60,000 nucleotides of DNA from Takakia lepidozioides (taxonomy: Eukaryota > Streptophyta > Takakiopsida > Takakiales > Takakiaceae). This document shows positions 53,124-60,000 of the stretch, piece after piece. Made by a program: the position numbers and the translations under genes. Below the pieces are notes generated by a model. It saw only the letters and a program-made list of their open reading frames with translations, was not told the DNA's origin and searched no databases. Position 1 is the stretch's first letter; the number at the start of each line of letters is the position of its first letter. Location of the stretch: the NCBI GenBank assembly GCA_030704615.1, contig CM060731.1, positions 12,340,001 to 12,400,000 on the forward strand, read 5' to 3'.

Positions 53124-56100
53124 TTAAGCGCGCACAGTGCGCACTTGAATGTGATGGGTGGACTCGGAGCGCCAGATGGGCTGCCTTCCACTTTGCACCA
53201 GTGCAACCTCTTCACCCTCCTTTACCATGCCCCTCTTCTGCACAACAAGAACAAAATAATCAGCAATGGGTTATTGTGGTTGGGTGTAGAGAAAGCAACA
53301 TTTGTATTCCACCTGCTGATGATGGTAAGGGTTTGATCTCTATATCACCTCCATCATGCAAATATCGTCACTTTCTAGAAGGATAGTTGCATTCATGCTG
53401 ACATGTATCACTGGCAAGGTCCAAAAACGATTCACCCTAATTTCTAATTGAACTCCCCGGAACTCATGAAGTAGGTGAGGACACAACAATGGGAGCTGGT
53501 CTGTACTCAAGAAGATTTGTAGATTTTGCACAACAAAACAAAAGTGACATGTGAAGCTTCATGAGCTCCCCTTGAATGCATCCATACAAGAGTGTGATGC
53601 TTTAGTTGTAGGTACTATATGTGGCTTACAGGCAGGAGTCCAAATAGAGGGCCCAGGGAGTATCAACAGCAGAGTTTACCTGCAAGATAGTAAGAGCCTT
53701 GGTGAAGGTTTCCTCAGCATCATCAGAAAAGGGTATGTACAAAGCGCGCACACCGTGGTAGAGTGCCAGCCTTGACTGAACCCGCTTACTGCATCCACCC
53801 ATCACCACCTTTGTCATTACCTACCTGATGTGGCTGCTGCCACAAACTCAAGCAATGGAGAGAAATAACAATCACCCCACTTGCTAAGATAACTCAAAAA
53901 CAAAATGTTGAAGCAACAGAGATTTGCTTACACCCTTGTGAGTCACTATCAGCCGAAATTTGCAAATGAAGGAGACACTTACTCATTGGTGAAAGCAAAC
54001 ACTGTGCCAGTAGGACGGTAATGGCTTAGAAGCATGGCCATGAAGCCACTGCGAGTGAACACCAGGATAGAGGTACCCAATGTGTTGGACATGATAGTTG
54101 CATGAAATGCAAACATCTCACTCATATGATTCTGTCACACCCACCACTTCTGTTAGCATTACCTCATCCTCAAGTCCTTTAACACGAACATGTCCATCTC
54201 TTCCTCTCTTTCCTCTAAACATTAGAGAATTCTTTCTTTCTTTGCGGGAAATTGAATCTGAAGAACACTTCTTCTTCTATTGCCCTCTATACTACGAGAT
54301 CCGTGGGAGATTCCACTGTTTATTCCTTGGAACCCAATCTCTAACTGAAGTCTTCCACTATGAGGATCAGAAATGCTTGGCAGCTTACCTGCACGAGGCC
54401 TTCACCCTTAGACAATCACTCAAACAATAGTTCTTATTCTTGGCTTTGGTTCTGTTTCCTCTCTCATGTTTTCTTCACTTTGTCCCATAAGCTCTATGAG
54501 CTTTCCGCGGACGCTATAAAGCACCATTTGATTTCATCTCATTTCTTTCCGTGCATGTTGGCACTTCTGTCTATCTCCTCCCCTAGAGCAGCTTTAGCGT
54601 GATGGTATAATGCCTATTAACGCATAACCAACATAGACAAGGAATAATCATAAGTTCATCTCCCTCCGTTCACTACCCTTCACTACTATCCCCCATCATT
54701 AAACGGCATCTGGGATATCACATGAAATATGCATGGACCCGACCCCTGGTATCTGTACGTCTGTATGTCATGCAACATAGACCCCAGCAGCAAATAGGAG
54801 TCACAAAAAAAATAAAATTATCCAACAGCCAAATAGTAAAGATGTATTCAACAGCAATGTGCACTGTTAATGCGCGGGAGTAATGCTTATTGATATTATT
54901 CCAAAGACAAGGTATAAACCTTGAAAGCACGACCCAAATTGGCAGGGGGCTGTTCCTCTGGCATGGTAGCTTCTGTGCGCAAGGCAACAGTGTGCATCAC
55001 TCGTACAGCCTTCAATGGATACCTGCCCACACAGAAATCCACCACTTCCACCAGATGAGACAAGTCTCATACAGTGGTGACAGCCCTCAGAATTTTGGGT
55101 GCAACTAATTAGCAATTAACTTGCAGTAACACGGTAATGTCCTGTATACCAAAAGGCTTAAGAGTTAATCAACCATAACGGGCGAAATATTACGGTGCCT
55201 TTGCACTATAATATTTATGGGCTGAAGTGGGCCCTGAATGATCAGCAAGAAAGCTTCACCACCAACCCCCCATGCTTAGAAAGGAAAATCCTTCCAGGGT
55301 TTTTGTGCAGATAGCTGTAACGGATACTTACTTTCCATGAGCAGTCTCACCAGAAAGCATAACTGCATCAGCACCTTCACGAACAGCGATCGCAATGTCT
55401 GAGACCTCTGCTCGTGTTGGCGTGGGATGATTAATCATGCTCTCTAGCATGTTTGTTGCCACAATCACTGGCTTCCCCATACCTCGGCATGATCTGATGA
55501 TCTCTCCCTGCATCCGATGAAATGCACACATCCCCATCATTAAACAACAATGCTGCCATTTTGGCATGTGCACACCACCAATAGGTGCTGAGACAAAACA
55601 ACACGCATTTGCTGTCCCTATATGAGGTACTACTCATGCAGCACCTCCTTATTTCATCAACCCCTCTCCAATTTCCATGAAGGGTTTGCTTCTAGCAGCA
55701 AATTGAAGAAATTATTTATACATCTTACTACCATAGTCTCACAACCTCCCAAGTTTGCTGCCAATCATTCCAACCAGTGTGCCGCTTACCTGAAGAAGTG
55801 GTACTTCCTCAATAGGTAATTCTGCCCCAAGATCTCCACGAGCAACCATAGCCTGCCCAATATAATACACAACCTCCATAAGTTGGACTGGCACTATCAA
55901 TGAATAGGTTTAATGCTGTGGCAGGGTGCATTGTACATGCTGGAGGGACTTGAAGGTCTCAAAACTCATAAGTACAGAGCAGAGTTGGAGGGTAGACAGA
56001 CCCAAAAGGGTACCAGAAAACAACGCTGCATGCGGCTTCCCTTCTAGAAGCATTTTAGATACACTTGAAAGTTTTACACATGCACGAGGATGTGTACTGT

Positions 56101-59100
56101 ATTGCAGCACGACACACAACCTTATTACAGTAAAACTGTGGCAGATGGACTGTACCCCATCAGCAGCGTCCAAAATGGACTGTAAATTAGGGATGGAGTC
56201 AGCACTCTCAATCTTCACAATCACATTGATGTCAGCTCCACTCTCTGCAATCCTCCCAGCACTTCTATCCACTTCAGATCAAAGAGCACAGTGCAAATTT
56301 CTGTCAGCAAAACAGGAGAAGCCAGGGAGTATCAAGCTTAAGAAAAAGCCATCGGAGAACAGATTAATAGTCTTACCCCAGGCTCTAGCAAAGACATAAG
56401 TTTGTTTGTGAGCATCCAAAACTGCTGGGCATCAACCTCGGCCAAGGTCAACTTGTAGAAAAGCACCAATTTGACAACAGCAATATAGTTCAGAGGCAAC
56501 GTGACTGAAATGAGGGTGTATATAGCTCTCCCATTACAAAGGCTAGAATCCTCACCCACAAATGCGTGGTGAAGTTTTTGACGCACACTACATTGGTTCT
56601 TTGATAGACAGAAGTGACAATATGGAATGTAGGGCACCTTTCAAAAAGTCTTTGAGCTCATGCACCACCAATGCATCTTTCACAAATGAGAGTGCATAGT
56701 AATCCACCTTGTTGTCCACCCCAAACTTGATGTCTTCCCAATCCTTCTCTGCCACCCCATCCATGCAGTGTCAACCAATTACAATCAGAATTATCTTTTC
56801 CTGTTGCTTTCCGCAAAGAATGACAGACAGACACATGAGGCCTTCTCACGGCTTCAAATGATGGCTCATCCTGAAGCTTTGATTCACTAGATTGTTTGAC
56901 CGAGGAAGAAGACCATGAAGAAATAGAATGTACTCGTAAGACGTTGTTTGCAGTAGCCTTGTGGCCACTGACCCCGTGCCAAGTTTAAGCGGAACCATGA
57001 AGAAGTAGAATGTACTCATAAGACGACGTTTGCCGTAGCCTTTTGGCCATTGATCCCGCGCCCAGTTTGAGCGGAACACAAAGGGACAGAACCTACCTTT
57101 GTCAGGGGCTGACGCCGGGAGTAAGACTACCTTCGAATAGACAATTGATCCAGGTTTTCCAGATATCCACTAGAAATCCCTTTACACAAGCATCAACCTG
57201 CTGTGTGTGGTTTGCCCAATAACTAGGCCCCAACTGGGCCTGGGTTTTTGGCTCCGCCTCGAGACATTCAGAGTTGGTAAACAGAGGTACAGGCACAATG
57301 CCCTTGATAGATTTGAAGCGAGCGTCTCTCTGGTGAGAGAACCCCGGACAATGAATCAGAAAATGAATATTGTCTTCAGGTTGCCCACACAACGGGCCAT
57401 TGCACTCTCCCTTTCCTCTCTGCTTCTGTTTGCTGTTCAAAGGTAGCATGAGGAAATAGAGAATATTGAGAAGGAATGACTAGCAGTTGAAAAAAGGACT
57501 GACAATGCCGTGGTGTTGATCATGCATCAGAGTGAAGTTCCTCATACTGCCTCCAAAAGTTCATTAGGTTCTGGCTTCTGGCAGATGACCCTGTTTTGAC
57601 ATTAGACACTGTCGAAGCATGGATCCATCAAAACTAGTAACCAGTCAGATTGATATTATTGGGATGGCTGATAGTTGTGGTTCCTGCAGCTCATCATTAG
57701 AGACTTTTTCTTATAGTGATTATAACGATCACATTTTTCTCCAGAATCCATTTTCCTTGGGAAGTCCAATCAATAGAGCAGCATGAAATTGCAAATAAAA
57801 GAATTCTAATTATTAAAGGACAACAAACTTGTTTCGTTCAGTTGCTAGGTTAGAGATCAGCTGCAAGAATCAGAAGCTCTTAGAACTGACCATCTTAATC
57901 CAGGAACACGATTGCTGACACAAAATTGTGTTGGGATGTTCAAAGAAAATGCCTTGCAGGCTGCATGTGTTAAAATAGAATCAACTCACTATGATTGGTG
58001 CGGTTAATAGATTATTCCATCTCACATAGATGATTCATATGGATTGCTTAACGGTGACTGTCCTGCCAATCAATGAGCCACAATCCCTATATTTGCTTCA
58101 CGGCCTCAAATTACGAGCATAATACAACAGCAAACCAACAAAGTAAATAGCATCTCACCTGTGATGGAAGGTAAGGTGGCACTCTTGCCGCGCACATTGA
58201 GATGACGACGCGATTTAAGTTCACCGCCATCCACCACTTCGCACAAAACTGACTCACTTGTCTTTGACTTTACCAGAAATGACATCATGCCTCCTGTTAG
58301 CCCCAACACCCTTGTCTAATTTCAGACCCATACAAGCACATCACACTCTGCACCACTGCCTAGAATGCAAATGAATGTGTCTGGCAGATAACGGGCCCCG
58401 GGCCAACTATGAGCATCTTGAGGTGCCTCTGGATTTTGGCCACTGACACAAGTTTATGGAACAAACAGAATGCATCCCAGAAACAGAAAGAAATGAAATC
58501 GCTAAGGAGATGATAGTTTCGTACGTTACAATCTTGATCACTCCACATAGATTTGGCAAATTTGATCGTCAAAGTGCTTAGTCTTACCACATCCATCTCA
58601 TGTGAAAGATATGTATTTCTACATATTACTGAGAGAAAAACGGAAGACATAGAGGGACAGCTACCATCAATGAGCAAGGTATCGCCTGCCTCCACATCAT
58701 TCACAAAGTCATCATAGTTCACACTGACACAGGTGTCGGTGCCTACTCCACGTTCTATTGTGAAGGTATACTCGTCCCCCTTCTTCAACATAATAGGCTG
58801 TGGCAAGTCACCGCTCCTAACTTCCGGGCCCTATAGATCACATCCACTTGTCTTAATATTTGCTTGCCCCCTCTCTGTGTATTTACAAGTATACCGCACC
58901 TAGGAATTGAAAGTCCTGCAGGAAACCTTGGACACCTCAAACCCTCCACAGATGATATCAAGTGACCATCACCTAGAACACCTACAATCAACAATGAACT
59001 TGTTCTTGACGATCTTCTGTGGGCCTCCATGAGGACCAGAATAAGATGCAGGTAGAAGCCAGGCAAAGAGGCCCTTATTCTTGGCATAAGGATTCTAAAT

Positions 59101-59499
59101 GCATCAGCTGAAATACAGTTAGAGGCTGTCCCTTGCTTGCACCAGCATAACAACTACAGTTCCGAAGATGAAAAATAGCCCAACACAACCTGAAAGGATA
59201 AAAAGCACGAGTAGTCACACCTTTGTATCAAGCATGATGGCGATCACATTGGCAGCAGCCTGTGCATTATACTCGCGCACCAGGTCAATGACTTTCTTGT
59301 GTGATGCATGGTCCCCATGTGACATATTAAGCCGTGCCACATTCATGCCTACCTCAGCTAGCTTCCATATCATTTCCCGTGTATTTGATGTTGGACCTAT
59401 TGTGCAGACGATCTTGGTCTTGCGCTGGAAGGTAGGTTTCGTCCACATGCCTGTCTTCCCTTCATGGATTGCCAGGAGCTGCTCCAAAGTGCTGTCTCC
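53124..59499 (-). CDS. Plastid pyruvate kinase, beta-subunit type (5' end missing)
   Basis: Eleven exons: 59499-59221, 58830-58665, 58293-58159, 56748-56638, 56244-56156, 55852-55790, 55507-55332, 55022-54920, 54131-53983, 53788-53680, 53237-53124 (stop TAA 53126-53124). All have GT/AG ends and matching phases, giving about 490 residues. The enzyme makes pyruvate and ATP from phosphoenolpyruvate and ADP in the plastid, feeding fatty-acid synthesis. Motifs: [34 protein letters not shown]+[47 protein letters not shown] (catalytic Lys), [77 protein letters not shown] at the C-terminus. The order and wording match plant PKP-beta. The transit peptide is not in the listed exons. Confidence 0.93.
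54215..54430 (+). mobile_element. LINE tail fragment in a pyruvate kinase intron
   Basis: Frame [31 protein letters not shown] to [16 protein letters not shown], stop. The E.EEH..F.CPLY..IR pattern is the C-terminal zinc-like region of non-LTR retrotransposon reverse transcriptases. It lies antisense to the host gene, in the intron between 54131 and 54920. Confidence 0.5.
56846..57449 (-). mobile_element. LINE zf-RVT fragment in a pyruvate kinase intron
   Basis: Frame 57449-57102: [55 protein letters not shown], i.e. the C..C....ED..H....C (zf-RVT) motif at the end of LINE reverse transcriptases. Next to it, an 83-bp segment is tandemly repeated (about 56911-56993 and 56994-57076). Sense with the host gene, in the 1.4-kb intron between 58159 and 56748. 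Confidence 0.55.
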
Positions 59500-60000
59500 C
59501 TGCTTCAGTTGTGATGTGACCTCAACTCAGAAACAACAAACCCACAAAATCTCCCCTTCTCTATCCCTCTCTTTCTATCTCCGACACTTTCTTTCATTCA
59601 ATGAAATGACTTTAAATTTCATTTCTACACAGTTCCTCTTTAAGCTGTAACATTGGAAGTAACTACAGAATCCTGATTGGCAGCCACTATAGACCTCCTG
59701 CCCTCTTGCAGCCAGACTCACTCCCCAAAAAGACATGAGCAACTTAAGCAGTGCCACCACTTTGTTGCTTTTTCGTGTAGAAGACAAATGCCCAAATTGA
59801 CACAGCATGTAAGTAAAAATGACCCAAATGCAGAGGTCTTTGGTAAGTTAAATCTCGGATGCTTGTAGGGTTTTCCATAAATTGATGTGGCACTGCTATT
59901 GTGCCCTCCTGGCCAGCATCCTGCACAGGATGAGACCTCTGATGCACAAAACATGACTGAGATAGATTTCGATGTTTCCTATGCCTTCCAATGACCAGAT
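59500..60000 (-). other. Upstream of the first visible pyruvate kinase exon
   Basis: The transit-peptide exon is expected here or further on. A minus-strand frame at about 60000-59745 (HRKHRNLSQSCFVHQRSHPV, QDAGQEGTIAVPHQFMENP) is open and basic at first, but I cannot place a donor. Not called as an exon. Confidence 0.3.

Noticed and set aside
59745-60000. Transit-peptide exon of pyruvate kinase
   Set aside because: Open and basic, but no convincing donor or start was found, so it is not called.

Overview
The window is nuclear DNA of a green, plant-lineage eukaryote, most likely a large-genome streptophyte alga of the charophyte type (inference). A plastid-type pyruvate kinase split over at least 11 phase-consistent exons closely resembles the land-plant beta subunit. 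There is also a FPF1-like gene, and the DNA is dominated by Ty3/gypsy retroelements, MITE-like elements, a tRNA-derived SINE, LINE tails and word-like low-complexity arrays. No bacterial or organellar genes are visible.

Layout. 0.18-8.9 kb: a field of the short word TGGTCTGC/GCAGACCA, in which lies a decayed minus-strand gene of about eight exons (7.26 to 1.3 kb) running from a C2H2-like finger to a Ulp1/C48 cysteine-protease domain. 10.3-10.7 kb: an intact FPF1-like gene. 13.1-16.1 kb: arrays of TGTAACCC that change strand around a small coding remnant. 16.9-45.5 kb: a nest of three retroelements. 45.5-47.6 kb: a second TGTAACCC locus with related coding remnants. 47.6-51.7 kb: palindromic satellite, an unrecognised minus-strand gene, a perfect 53-bp foldback and a hAT-like MITE containing a SINE. 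53.1-59.5 kb: pyruvate kinase on the minus strand, with two LINE-tail fragments in its introns; its 5' end lies beyond the window or is unresolved.

The nest is the most interesting part. A minus-strand chromovirus (LTRs near 16.9-17.5 and 44.9-45.5 kb) was hit by two DNA-methyltransferase-bearing retroelements, here called A (minus strand, into the RT/RNase H region, 4-bp duplication ATCA) and BC (plus strand, between RNase H and integrase, 4-bp duplication GTTG/GCTG). One inversion of 29,146-31,753 then scrambled the middle. Undoing it restores the order of all three elements. The methyltransferase elements encode gag with zinc knuckles, aspartic protease, a C5 cytosine methyltransferase, then an in-frame UAG-CAA-CCA stop (a leaky-stop consensus, in both copies), RT, RNase H, a DDE integrase and a C-terminal PHD finger. 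Their ends are not ordinary LTRs: both copies read A1-internal-B1-GC-A2-B2, a split-direct-repeat layout usually associated with DIRS/Ngaro elements, yet the integrase is of the DDE type. BC also carries Tudor-like coding sequence in its leader. The element family thus joins a chromatin writer (methyltransferase) to probable chromatin readers (PHD, Tudor). Capture of cytosine methyltransferases by retrotransposons has been published for charophytes and dinoflagellates; the combination with split repeats, a leaky stop and a PHD finger is what I would follow up.
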